Shown piece after piece: positions 55,058 through 63,130 of a stretch of 64,000 bases of DNA. A model generated the notes under the pieces. That model searched no databases. It worked only from the letters and a program-made list of their open reading frames with translations, and had not been told where the DNA came from. Made by a program: the position numbers and the translations under genes. The stretch is from UBA6244 sp965140775 (lineage in GTDB: Bacteria > Bacteroidota > Bacteroidia > Bacteroidales > F082): positions 2,356,001 through 2,420,000 of the forward strand of contig OZ223471.1 of assembly GCA_965140775.1 (NCBI GenBank). Reading direction: 5' to 3'. Position 1 is the first letter of the stretch; each line of letters starts with the position of its first letter.

Positions 55058-56206
55058 ATGGCCGTAAAAACCAATTCCCAATCGCTAAGCCACATTGCCT
55101 GGCAGAAGTTCAGACGCAACAGCGTTGGCATGGTGGCTTTGTTTACCATCCTGTTGGCAACAATCATCAGCATTCTGGGTTATCTCATTACGCCGGATTC
55201 CACCCCCTATTGCAATACCCAAATTCTTGAAATCAGTACCCAAAAGCCCGGTTTTTCGGTGGAAATGCTGGAAATGCGTAAGCCAGATGCACCGGCAAGT
55301 CCCGGATGGTTATCCAGGATGTTGTTTGGTGCTCCCGGTCAGTTTAAATCCATTCCCATCAGCAGCTATACCATTGATGGACAATCGCTTCACGCTAGAT
55401 TATACGATCCGGATCAAGCGGGAGAGGAAGAAATATTCACGTTTCCTCAAATTATTTTTGGTGAAAACATAAAAGACAACACGCTCTCCGGCGAAACCAT
55501 GAAATCCATGGTCGAAAACCAACATCTCCAAAAGCGGACCTATTGGTTGGGAACCGATCAGTTTGGTCGTGATTTGCTCTCCCGACTCATTATCGGCACA
55601 CGGGTAAGTCTTTCGGTGGGAGCCATTTCGGTTTCCATTTCACTGTTACTGGGTATTTTTTTAGGTGCTTTGGCCGGATATTATGGCAAACGTACCGACC
55701 AAATCATCATGTGGTTTATCAACGTGGTTTGGTCCATCCCCACCCTGTTGTTGGTTATCGCACTCACCTTCGCGCTGGGTCGGGGATTTTGGCAGGTGTT
55801 TATCGCAGTTGGTCTTACCATGTGGGTGGAAGTGGCGCGGGTAGTACGCGGACAAATATTGAGCATTCGTGAAAAAGAGTTTATTGAAGCCGGCAGGGCA
55901 TTGGGATTTTCTCATTTCAGAATACTTACCAAACACATCATTCCCAACATATTAAATCCGGTTATTGTAATTTCTGCCGCCAATTTTGCCTCCGCTATCC
56001 TTATAGAGGCAGGACTAAGTTTTTTGGGTATCGGTGTTCAGCCGCCCATGCCTTCCTGGGGCAGTATGGTAAAGGAGTACTATAGCTTTATCATCCTCGA
56101 TTCGGCCTATCTGGCCATTATACCGGGATTGGCCATTGTCATACTTGTACTTGCCTTTATGGCGTTGGGCAATGCCTTGCAGGATGCTTTGGATGTGCGG
56201 GTTTGA
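55058..56206 (+). CDS. Oligopeptide/dipeptide-type ABC permease (DppC/OppC family), solitary
   Basis: 382 aa, about 80 longer than typical DppC. TM1 is about 22-45; a soluble stretch of about 115 residues (46-160) follows, where DppC normally has about 50. Then the family motif LGTDQFGRDLLSR (164-176), four or five more TM segments and the ATPase-docking EAA loop EAGRALGFSHFRILTKHIIPN. It should be half of a peptide or nickel import channel. No partner permease, ATPase or binding protein gene is adjacent, which is unusual; partners must be encoded elsewhere. Confidence 0.9.
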   Translation: MAVKTNSQSLSHIAWQKFRRNSVGMVALFTILLATIISILGYLITPDSTPYCNTQILEISTQKPGFSVEMLEMRKPDAPASPGWLSRMLFGAPGQFKSIPISSYTIDGQSLHARLYDPDQAGEEEIFTFPQIIFGENIKDNTLSGETMKSMVENQHLQKRTYWLGTDQFGRDLLSRLIIGTRVSLSVGAISVSISLLLGIFLGALAGYYGKRTDQIIMWFINVVWSIPTLLLVIALTFALGRGFWQVFIAVGLTMWVEVARVVRGQILSIREKEFIEAGRALGFSHFRILTKHIIPNILNPVIVISAANFASAILIEAGLSFLGIGVQPPMPSWGSMVKEYYSFIILDSAYLAIIPGLAIVILVLAFMALGNALQDALDVRV

Positions 56207-56322
56207 CAGGCATCAGGATGGCGCAATGCCAAATAGGAAGGCTGTTCTTCATCCGGGTAAATCATTTAAAACAACCCAATCCAACCCAAAAGAATTTCGT
56301 ATTTTGCACCAAAATTGAATTT

Positions 56323-57294
56323 ATGAATCCCATCTTTCAATACATCATCGTTGAACGCGTAAAACGTCAACTAAAAAAGAAGCAGGAGAAATCCTCTTCT
56401 GAAGTGTTTGAAAAAACTGTTACTGTTACCAAAGTGGAGTTTAAGCACATTATCCACGACGTGGTTTTGGTACTCCTGGGCATTTTATCGGCCAGTTTTG
56501 GACTTAAAGGATTTTTACTGCCCAATACGTTCATCGACGGTGGTGTTACGGGTATTTCACTGATTGTAACCGAAGTAAGTGGCATTCCATTGTCGTATTT
56601 GTTGGTAGCCATCAACATTCCTTTTATGTTAATGGCTTTTTCAACCATTAGCAGGCAATTTGCCCTTCGAAGCATTGCGGCAGTCACATTGCTGGCCATC
56701 TCCGTACATTTTCTTGATTTCACTGTAATTACCGATGATAAATTGCTCATTGCCGTATTTGGGGGATTTTTTCTGGGGATGGGTATTGGCCTGGCCATTC
56801 GGGGAGGCGCTGTAATAGACGGCACTGAAGTTCTGGCGGTGTTCATCAGCCGGAAAACTTCACTCACCATTGGCGACGTAATTTTGGTATTCAACCTGGT
56901 TATTTTCATGGTAGCGGCCTGGGTGTTTTCCATCGAAATCGCCCTATATGCCATCCTCACCTATATGGCTGCGGCCAAAACCGTTGACTTCGTGGTGTCG
57001 GGAATCGAAGAATATGTAGGCGTGACCATCATCAGCAACGAGAGCGAAGAAATCAGATTGGCCATTGTAGAAAAACTTGGTCGGGGATGCACCATTTACA
57101 ACGGTAAAAAGGGATTTGCCAAACGTGGAGAGCCGTTGAAAAACACCGAAATCGTATATACCCTGGTTACCAAGCTCGAGTTGGCCAAACTGGAAACCGA
57201 AATTGACAAAATTGACGAAGATGCATTCATCATCATGCACAGTGTGAAAGATGCCAAAGGTGGGATGATAAAGAAACGTCCTTTGAAAAAGTAA
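56323..57294 (+). CDS. YitT-family membrane protein
   Basis: 323 aa from ATG 56323; the upstream 40-codon extension overlaps the permease gene end and is non-coding in character (TAttTTG at about 56300 could be its promoter). A basic amphipathic N-terminus (VERVKRQLKKKQEKSS) precedes six to seven membrane segments with LPNTFIDGGVTGISLIV and GIGLAIRGGAVIDGTEVLAVFI, the repeated DUF161-type segments, then a C-terminal DUF2179 domain (RGCTIYNGKKGFAKRGEPLKNTEIVYTLVTKLELAKL). The function of the family is unknown; a transport or sensing role is speculative. Confidence 0.9.
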   Translation: MNPIFQYIIVERVKRQLKKKQEKSSSEVFEKTVTVTKVEFKHIIHDVVLVLLGILSASFGLKGFLLPNTFIDGGVTGISLIVTEVSGIPLSYLLVAINIPFMLMAFSTISRQFALRSIAAVTLLAISVHFLDFTVITDDKLLIAVFGGFFLGMGIGLAIRGGAVIDGTEVLAVFISRKTSLTIGDVILVFNLVIFMVAAWVFSIEIALYAILTYMAAAKTVDFVVSGIEEYVGVTIISNESEEIRLAIVEKLGRGCTIYNGKKGFAKRGEPLKNTEIVYTLVTKLELAKLETEIDKIDEDAFIIMHSVKDAKGGMIKKRPLKK

Positions 57295-57309
57295 CTAATT
57301 GAATGTCAA

Positions 57310-58815
57310 TTATCGACGTAATTTCCTGTTGCCAAAATTGGCATTGGAACAAGCACCCCCAAACCGACTTCGACACGCCCCTTTATTGATGCTCAGTTTG
57401 ATGGAAGCATAAATATCCAAACCGTTCATGTCGGCCATGCCAAGGTAGGTTCCCAGGCGTTCGGTGCCAATGGTAAGAAAATAAAATCGGGCTGCCACTC
57501 CTACCCTCGGATACTTATATTCGTAAAGAGAAATAGGCACGCTGAATTCAAAATAATAGGTTTCAAAACGCGGCACAATGGCCAATTGTGCCGGACGGCG
57601 CAACTGATGATCGTTGAAACGAAGGGGATGTATCCAAAAAGTATTCATGTATAATTTCGGGGTCAGGTGGTAATCAAACTGCACACTCAATGCCGTGGGC
57701 AATCCGATTCTAATTTTGTCGTCGGCCAGGGAGGTATTGGGGTCTCCATACATGATGGTACTTAAATCTGTAATAAACTGGTTGGTATTTCTATATTTTA
57801 AGGTATCAACCTGTTCCCAAAAAACATCAATATCCTCAAAACTATGGAGCTGAGCATTGCTTTTATAGTTTAACCATCCGATATCAAGAATACTGATGCC
57901 CAAACGGTAAATATAGTCATCGTAGGTTTGCGAGCAAAGCTTTCCACCACGCCACGCATTGGTTCCCACCTTTTTTTGCTTGGTATAAACCAGGCCGAGG
58001 TCGAATCCCATACCGCTGCCTTTAAAGGTTGGACCTGTTTGGGTAAAGCTATTTTGATAATTATCATTGGGCAAAGCAAAACCAATTTGGGTATTAAAAT
58101 CCCTTATGCTTATCGTGCTGTCATCCAGCACAATATAATCTCCATTCTGTGCTTCGGCATAAATACCACTATATCCCCAAAGTTTTTTTACCGAGATTCC
58201 AACAGTGAGTTTTTTATCTAAATATTCATGAACATCATATGCATATGACAAGCCCACTTCCATCCAGGCCGTGGAACTAAAATCGAAATTGTGATCGATA
58301 AAATTTATGTTGTGAAGCTCGCCATAGTCCAGACCTTCGTAAGTAAAAACAGGTATTTCCCATGGCAACCTATTGCCGGAACTGAAAAACCTGACACCCG
58401 TGGTAAGTCCAAACCCATGTTTACCCACTTGCACCATAAACGATGGCCCCATCACGCGTACGTTGATGGTGGCATTTTTTAAATCGTTGTTTTGGTAATA
58501 TATAAAATTCTTGTCTTTTGAAGTATAAGTAGGAAAAGCATAGTCCGTTTTGAATGCATCCCAAATAACAAAATCCTCCTTTGGTATATAGGCAAAATTA
58601 TTTCTAAAAAAAACATCCGCCGACACCAGATGAATATCCAAAAACGATTTGTTGTTGGTCATCATAGCCGGATTAACCATCAAACCGGGGGCCCCACTGT
58701 AATTGCCCAAGGTAACACCCAACATTTCCTGAGCCCACAATTTTGGAGAGACAACTACTACCGAAATTGTCCAAATAAGGGTTATATATAACCATTGGTT
58801 TTTCTTGAAACGCAT
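57310..58815 (-). CDS. DUF5723-like outer-membrane protein
   Basis: 501 aa from ATG 58815, which gives a signal peptide (RFKKNQWLYITLIWTISVVVVSPKLWAQ). A frame opening at 59010 would pass through the promoter and reach the tRNA-Leu region. LGNYSGAPGLMVNPAMMT after the signal, repeated aromatic strands and a terminal barrel-like segment (PRVGVAARFYFLTIG, GLDIYASIKLSI) suggest a PorV/PorQ-like barrel of Bacteroidota. The C-terminal CRSRFGGACSNANFGNRKLRR is an odd Cys-containing basic tail. Function unknown; family assignment is from pattern memory only. Confidence 0.75.
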   Translation of the reverse strand: MRFKKNQWLYITLIWTISVVVVSPKLWAQEMLGVTLGNYSGAPGLMVNPAMMTNNKSFLDIHLVSADVFFRNNFAYIPKEDFVIWDAFKTDYAFPTYTSKDKNFIYYQNNDLKNATINVRVMGPSFMVQVGKHGFGLTTGVRFFSSGNRLPWEIPVFTYEGLDYGELHNINFIDHNFDFSSTAWMEVGLSYAYDVHEYLDKKLTVGISVKKLWGYSGIYAEAQNGDYIVLDDSTISIRDFNTQIGFALPNDNYQNSFTQTGPTFKGSGMGFDLGLVYTKQKKVGTNAWRGGKLCSQTYDDYIYRLGISILDIGWLNYKSNAQLHSFEDIDVFWEQVDTLKYRNTNQFITDLSTIMYGDPNTSLADDKIRIGLPTALSVQFDYHLTPKLYMNTFWIHPLRFNDHQLRRPAQLAIVPRFETYYFEFSVPISLYEYKYPRVGVAARFYFLTIGTERLGTYLGMADMNGLDIYASIKLSINKGACRSRFGGACSNANFGNRKLRR

Positions 58816-58850
58816 CAATTGTAATCTATTTGGCTGTGAAAAAATAACGG

Positions 58851-58858
58851 CAAAAATA
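58851..58858 (-). promoter_or_regulatory. -7 element for the DUF5723-like gene
   Basis: Minus-strand TATTTTTG, perfect TAnnTTTG, 35 bp before ATG 58815. Confidence 0.6.
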
Positions 58859-58975
58859 GCTTTTTGGTGTCCATCCCCAAATAATAACCGGGAAAGCGCA
58901 TTTTCCGGGTAAAAAAACCAGGGCGAGGCAATCCGTATAATTTGCTTATAAATAAAAAGCGAACAAAAATAATTG

Positions 58976-58983
58976 TATATTTG
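58976..58983 (+). promoter_or_regulatory. -7 element for tRNA-Leu and tig
   Basis: TATATTTG, perfect TAnnTTTG, 27 bp before the tRNA 5' end. Confidence 0.65.
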
Positions 58984-59010
58984 CACCCCGTTTTGAAGGG
59001 CCAGACACAT

Positions 59011-59092
59011 GCGGATGTGGCGAAATTGGTAGACGCGCTAGACTTAGGATCTAGTGCCGCGAGGCGTGGGGGTTCGAGTCCCTTCATCCGCA
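59011..59092 (+). tRNA. tRNA-Leu (anticodon UAG)
   Basis: Acceptor GCGGATG/CATCCGC, anticodon stem CTAGA/TCTAG with loop CTTAGGA (anticodon TAG), a long variable arm (TGCCGCGAGGCGT) as in class II tRNAs, T-loop TTCGAGT, discriminator A. CCA not encoded. The tig ATG is 32 bases downstream. Confidence 0.96.
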
Positions 59093-59124
59093 CAAATATT
59101 ATAGAACAACTTACCTATTTTTCA

Positions 59125-60477
59125 ATGAATATTTCTCAAGAAGCCAATGGCGAACTGAATGCCATCATTCACATCAATTTACAGGAAAGCGATTACATCG
59201 ATGCCGTAAACAAACAGCTTACGGATTACCGCAAATCGGCCACCGTGCCGGGATTCCGTCCGGGTAAAATTCCCATGGGCATGATTCGTAAAAAATATGG
59301 TACCGCCGTAATGGTGGATGAAGTAAACAAAGCTGTTTCCAACGCACTCAACGATTACTTGGTCAAGAATAATATTCCGGCTTTGGGCTACCCCATCCCC
59401 AACATGGAAAAAACCAACCAAATAGATTTCGATAACCAAAAGGACTTCGATTTCTATTTTGATATTGGATTGAGCCCCCAATTTGAAGTGGAAACCCCCA
59501 TCGATATTACGGTTCCTTACTATTCCATTTTAATTGAAGACGACATGGTAAATAAGACCATTGAAGACATTAAAGTGCGTTTTGGTGAAGAAGAACATCC
59601 CGAAGAAGCAGAGGAATCGGATGCCATTCAAGGTTATCTTTACAAACTGGATGCCGATGGTAAACGTGAGGAAGGTGATGAAGGGAAAAAATGCTATCTC
59701 AAACTTACCGACATCAAAGACGAAGAAACCCGAAAAAATTATCTTGGCACCCGGAAAGATGATGTCCTGAGCATCAACCTGATGGAAGAGGTGAAAGATG
59801 AAGCCAAAGTAAAATCGTTGCTGGGTATGAACTCCGATAATGAGGCAGACCTGAATGCTACCTACCAGCTTGTGGTGGAAGATATTATCCGGGCCAAGGA
59901 TGCCGTGCTGGGCGAAGAACTATATAAAAAGGTATTTCCTGCCAAAGAAATTACCTCCGAAGAAGAATTTCGCGAAAACGTGATAATGGACCTGAAAAAA
60001 CAAACTTTTCGGGATACCGACCAACAATTTTTGGCCAATACCATCGAGAAACTCATCGAAAAACTTAATTTTCAGCTTCCTGATGCCTTTTTGAAACGTT
60101 GGTTACTCGACAGCAATCAAGGTAAAATTACCGCCGAACAAATTGAAGAACAATATGATAGCTATGCCCGCACCTTCAAATGGCAACTGATTGAAGGTAA
60201 ATTGATGGAAAAACATAGCGATGTACTGGCCGTAAAAGAAGAAGAAATCAGGGAACGAATTGCAAGATACTTCCAATCCTATGGCGGAGGCGAAGAACTA
60301 TCTGCTCAAATGAACACCATCATCGATCAGATATTAACCAACAAAGACGAAAAACAACGTCTTCATAACGAAATTCTTGACGGAAAATTCATCGATTTTT
60401 TCAAGAAAAATGTAACTGTACAACCCGAAGAAGTTTCGAGTGAGAAATTCTATGAAATTGCTTCACAGATAAAATAA
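59125..60477 (+). CDS. tig: Trigger factor (ribosome-bound chaperone)
   Basis: 450 aa from ATG 59125. The open frame upstream runs through tRNA-Leu, so only this start is possible. The N-terminal ribosome-binding domain has the signature VPGFRPGKIPMGMI (GFRPGK at 43-48). The central FKBP-like domain is diverged and shows no usual PPIase active-site pattern, as in other Bacteroidota. The C-terminal chaperone arms are long helices (FRENVIMDLKKQTFRDTDQQFLANTIEKLIEKL). It shields nascent chains at the exit tunnel. First gene of tig-clpP-clpX, with clpP 7 bp downstream. Confidence 0.96.
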   Translation: MNISQEANGELNAIIHINLQESDYIDAVNKQLTDYRKSATVPGFRPGKIPMGMIRKKYGTAVMVDEVNKAVSNALNDYLVKNNIPALGYPIPNMEKTNQIDFDNQKDFDFYFDIGLSPQFEVETPIDITVPYYSILIEDDMVNKTIEDIKVRFGEEEHPEEAEESDAIQGYLYKLDADGKREEGDEGKKCYLKLTDIKDEETRKNYLGTRKDDVLSINLMEEVKDEAKVKSLLGMNSDNEADLNATYQLVVEDIIRAKDAVLGEELYKKVFPAKEITSEEEFRENVIMDLKKQTFRDTDQQFLANTIEKLIEKLNFQLPDAFLKRWLLDSNQGKITAEQIEEQYDSYARTFKWQLIEGKLMEKHSDVLAVKEEEIRERIARYFQSYGGGEELSAQMNTIIDQILTNKDEKQRLHNEILDGKFIDFFKKNVTVQPEEVSSEKFYEIASQIK

Positions 60478-60484
60478 CCATCCC

Positions 60485-61162
60485 ATGAACAGCAGCAACG
60501 AATTTAGAAAATACGCTACCAAACACTTGGGCATCAACAGCCTGACACTCGACAGATATAGCTCAGCCTATGGAAGTTATATCTCACCTACCATCATCGA
60601 AGAACGTCAGTTGAATGTAGCACAAATGGATGTGTTCAGTCGTTTGATGATGGACCGCATCATCTTTTTAGGTGTTGCCATCGACGATTATGTTGCCAAT
60701 ATCATTCAGGCGCAGTTGTTGTTTCTAGAATCCAACGACGCCAACCGCGATATCCAAATCTATTTGAACACCCCCGGTGGATCGGTTTATGCCGGATTGG
60801 GCATTTACGACACCATGCAGTACATCAATCCCGACGTGGCCACCATTTGTACCGGAATGGCCGCTTCCATGGGTGCCGTATTGCTTTGCGCCGGAACCAA
60901 AGGAAAACGTACTGCCCTACAACACTCCAGGGTGCTGATTCATCAACCCATGGGTGGTGCACAGGGTCAGGCCAGCGATATAGAAATTACTGCCCGTGAG
61001 ATCCAAAAATTGAAAAAAGAACTTTACGACATCATTTCATCTCATTCCGGACAACCCTATAAAAAGGTGTGGGCCGATTCGGACCGCGACTATTGGATGA
61101 CTGCCACCGAAGCAAAAGAGTATGGTATGATTGATGAAGTACTGATTAAAAATAAAAAATAA
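60485..61162 (+). CDS. clpP: ClpP protease proteolytic subunit
   Basis: 225 aa. Catalytic triad Ser128 (GMAASMGAVLL), His153 (LIHQPMGG) and Asp202 (DSDRDYWM). NTPGGSVYAGLGIYDTMQ is conserved. It has a longer N-terminal stretch (about 30 residues) before SPTIIEERQ than E. coli ClpP, which may include a propeptide. It forms the tetradecameric barrel that works with ClpX and ClpC. Middle gene of the tig-clpP-clpX order common in bacteria. Confidence 0.97.
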   Translation: MNSSNEFRKYATKHLGINSLTLDRYSSAYGSYISPTIIEERQLNVAQMDVFSRLMMDRIIFLGVAIDDYVANIIQAQLLFLESNDANRDIQIYLNTPGGSVYAGLGIYDTMQYINPDVATICTGMAASMGAVLLCAGTKGKRTALQHSRVLIHQPMGGAQGQASDIEITAREIQKLKKELYDIISSHSGQPYKKVWADSDRDYWMTATEAKEYGMIDEVLIKNKK

Positions 61163-61197
61163 TCGGGGTAGGTTCACACCTCCCCTTCAGGTTGAAG

Positions 61198-62439
61198 ATG
61201 GCTAAAAAAAACACCAACTATTGCTACTTTTGCGGACGACCCGAGTCGGAAACCGACATGCTTATTTCGGGCATGGAAGCCAAAATTTGTAATTTCTGTG
61301 TGGAACAAGCCGGCGATATTCTTAAAGAAGAATTGAGCCTGAAAGGTAAGTCGACCACCGTTCATCACCATAAAAACCTGAAACCAAGCGAAATAAAAGC
61401 TTTCCTCGATAATTATGTCATCGGGCAGGAGGATGCCAAAAAAGTGCTGGCCGTTGCGGTTTACAACCACTACAAGCGCATTGCCCAGGCATTCGACGAA
61501 AATGAGGTGGAGATCGAAAAGTCAAATATCATTCTCGTGGGTGATACGGGTACCGGAAAAACATTGTTGGCCAAAACCATTGCCCGCATGCTTCACGTGC
61601 CCTTTGCCATTGCCGATGCCACCGTGCTCACCGAAGCCGGTTACGTAGGCGAAGATGTGGAAAGCATCCTCACACGCCTGTTGCAAGCTGCCGACTACGA
61701 CGTGGCCAGCGCCGAAAAAGGAATTATTTTTATCGATGAAATTGATAAAATCGCACGTAAAAGCGATAATCCTTCCATTACACGCGATGTGTCGGGCGAA
61801 GGAGTTCAGCAAGCGTTGTTAAAATTGCTCGAAGGAACCAGCGTAAATGTTCCACCTCAAGGAGGGCGCAAGCATCCCGAACAAAAGATGATTGCCGTTG
61901 ACACAAAAAATATTTTGTTCATCGCCGGAGGTGCCTTCCAGGGTATTGAAAGAATTATTGCCAACCGCTTACGAACCAACGTAGTAGGTTACTCTGTTGC
62001 CGGATCGAAAGACGATGTGGTGGACAAGGAAAACCTGCTTCAATATATTTCGCCGCGCGACTTGAAGGGTTTTGGGCTTATTCCTGAAATCGTTGGTCGT
62101 ATGCCGGTGCTTACCTACCTCGACCCTTTGAACAAGGAAGCACTCAAAAGAATTTTGACTGAGCCCAAAAATGCCCTCACCAAACAATTCGAGAAATTGT
62201 TTAAAATGGATGATGTGGACCTGACCTTTGATGAGGAAGCCCTGGAATTTATCGTGGAAAAATCCATTGAATTTAAATTGGGTGCCCGTGGGCTGCGATC
62301 GATTTTGGAGGGAATTCTCATAGATGCCATGTACGAACTTCCCGGCAAAAAACGTGTTAAATCGCTCCACATTTCACTGGAATACGCCACCGATAAATTT
62401 ACCCGCGCCAATATTTCCAAACTTAAAGCTGCTGTTTAA
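61198..62439 (+). CDS. clpX: ClpX unfoldase, ATP-binding subunit of ClpXP
   Basis: 413 aa from ATG 61198 (TTG 61192 would add two residues). The N-terminal zinc-binding domain has Cys9, Cys12, Cys31 and Cys34 (CYFCGRPE, CNFCVEQ). AAA+ motifs are GDTGTGKTLLAK, FIDEIDKIARK and the sensor region GARGLRSILEG. The loop at the place of the ClpP-docking IGF tripeptide reads VVGYSV, i.e. VGY in place of IGF. It unfolds tagged substrates and feeds them to ClpP. Follows clpP by 35 bp. Confidence 0.96.
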   Translation: MAKKNTNYCYFCGRPESETDMLISGMEAKICNFCVEQAGDILKEELSLKGKSTTVHHHKNLKPSEIKAFLDNYVIGQEDAKKVLAVAVYNHYKRIAQAFDENEVEIEKSNIILVGDTGTGKTLLAKTIARMLHVPFAIADATVLTEAGYVGEDVESILTRLLQAADYDVASAEKGIIFIDEIDKIARKSDNPSITRDVSGEGVQQALLKLLEGTSVNVPPQGGRKHPEQKMIAVDTKNILFIAGGAFQGIERIIANRLRTNVVGYSVAGSKDDVVDKENLLQYISPRDLKGFGLIPEIVGRMPVLTYLDPLNKEALKRILTEPKNALTKQFEKLFKMDDVDLTFDEEALEFIVEKSIEFKLGARGLRSILEGILIDAMYELPGKKRVKSLHISLEYATDKFTRANISKLKAAV

Positions 62440-62475
62440 TTTCGATCAGGCATGCTTTTTGTTTATCAATTACCG

Positions 62476-63060
62476 ATGAATAAAAAGTCATGGCTTATAT
62501 TGACCTTTGTGACGATCTCGTTTATCGGGATCGCTCAAAACGTTAACCCTCTGGTGGTGAGAGCTACCATGATGCTTAACGATACTGTCCCTTTGGTCGA
62601 TCTGCGTGAAGTGGAGGTGATCTCGTTACTCACACCAACCACCCCACGCGAACGACGCAAACTTACCAAGCTCATCCGTGATGTAAAACGTGTGTATCCT
62701 TATGCCCGCCTTGCCGGAATTCAATTGCGCAAGTACAATGCATTACTCGAAAATGCCAAAAACGAGCGCGAATCACGACGCATCATGAAGGAAGCCGAAA
62801 AAGAAATCAATGAAAAATATGGAGGTGACCTGAAAAACCTGACCTTCTCGCAAGGGAAAGTGCTCATCAAACTCATCGACCGTGAAACAGGTGATTGCTC
62901 CTACAACCTGGTCCAAGACCTCCGGGGAAATTTTACCGCCTTTTTTTATCAGGCTTTTGCCCGACTCTGGGGTTATAACCTGAAAGTGAAATACGACCCG
63001 GAAGGTGAAGACAAACAAATTGAAGCCATCGTACAACTCATCGAACGGGGACAAATTTAA
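62476..63060 (+). CDS. DUF4294-like exported protein
   Basis: 194 aa from ATG 62476; an in-frame ATG at 62452 would add eight residues and hide the signal peptide MNKKSWLILTFVTISFIGIAQ. The rest is basic, helical and Arg/Lys-rich (PRERRKLTKLIRDVKRVYPYARLAGIQLRKYN), with LRGNFTAFFYQAFARLWGYNLKVKYDP at the end. I match it to DUF4294 from memory of Bacteroidota proteins of this size; no function is known. It follows clpX by 36 bp and may be read through from it. Confidence 0.8.
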   Translation: MNKKSWLILTFVTISFIGIAQNVNPLVVRATMMLNDTVPLVDLREVEVISLLTPTTPRERRKLTKLIRDVKRVYPYARLAGIQLRKYNALLENAKNERESRRIMKEAEKEINEKYGGDLKNLTFSQGKVLIKLIDRETGDCSYNLVQDLRGNFTAFFYQAFARLWGYNLKVKYDPEGEDKQIEAIVQLIERGQI

Positions 63061-63097
63061 TCATGCTCACATCAAACACCCGTCTTTATCATTTTTA

Positions 63098-63105
63098 TAC
63101 CTTTG
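63098..63105 (+). promoter_or_regulatory. -7 element for glmM
   Basis: TACCTTTG, perfect TAnnTTTG, 25 bp before ATG 63131. Confidence 0.6.
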
Positions 63106-63130
63106 CGCCATATAACCAAATAGAAAAAAT

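Noticed and set aside
58942..59124. N-terminal extension of trigger factor across tRNA-Leu
   Set aside because: It would translate the tRNA gene; the true start is ATG 59125 just before the normal trigger-factor N-terminus.
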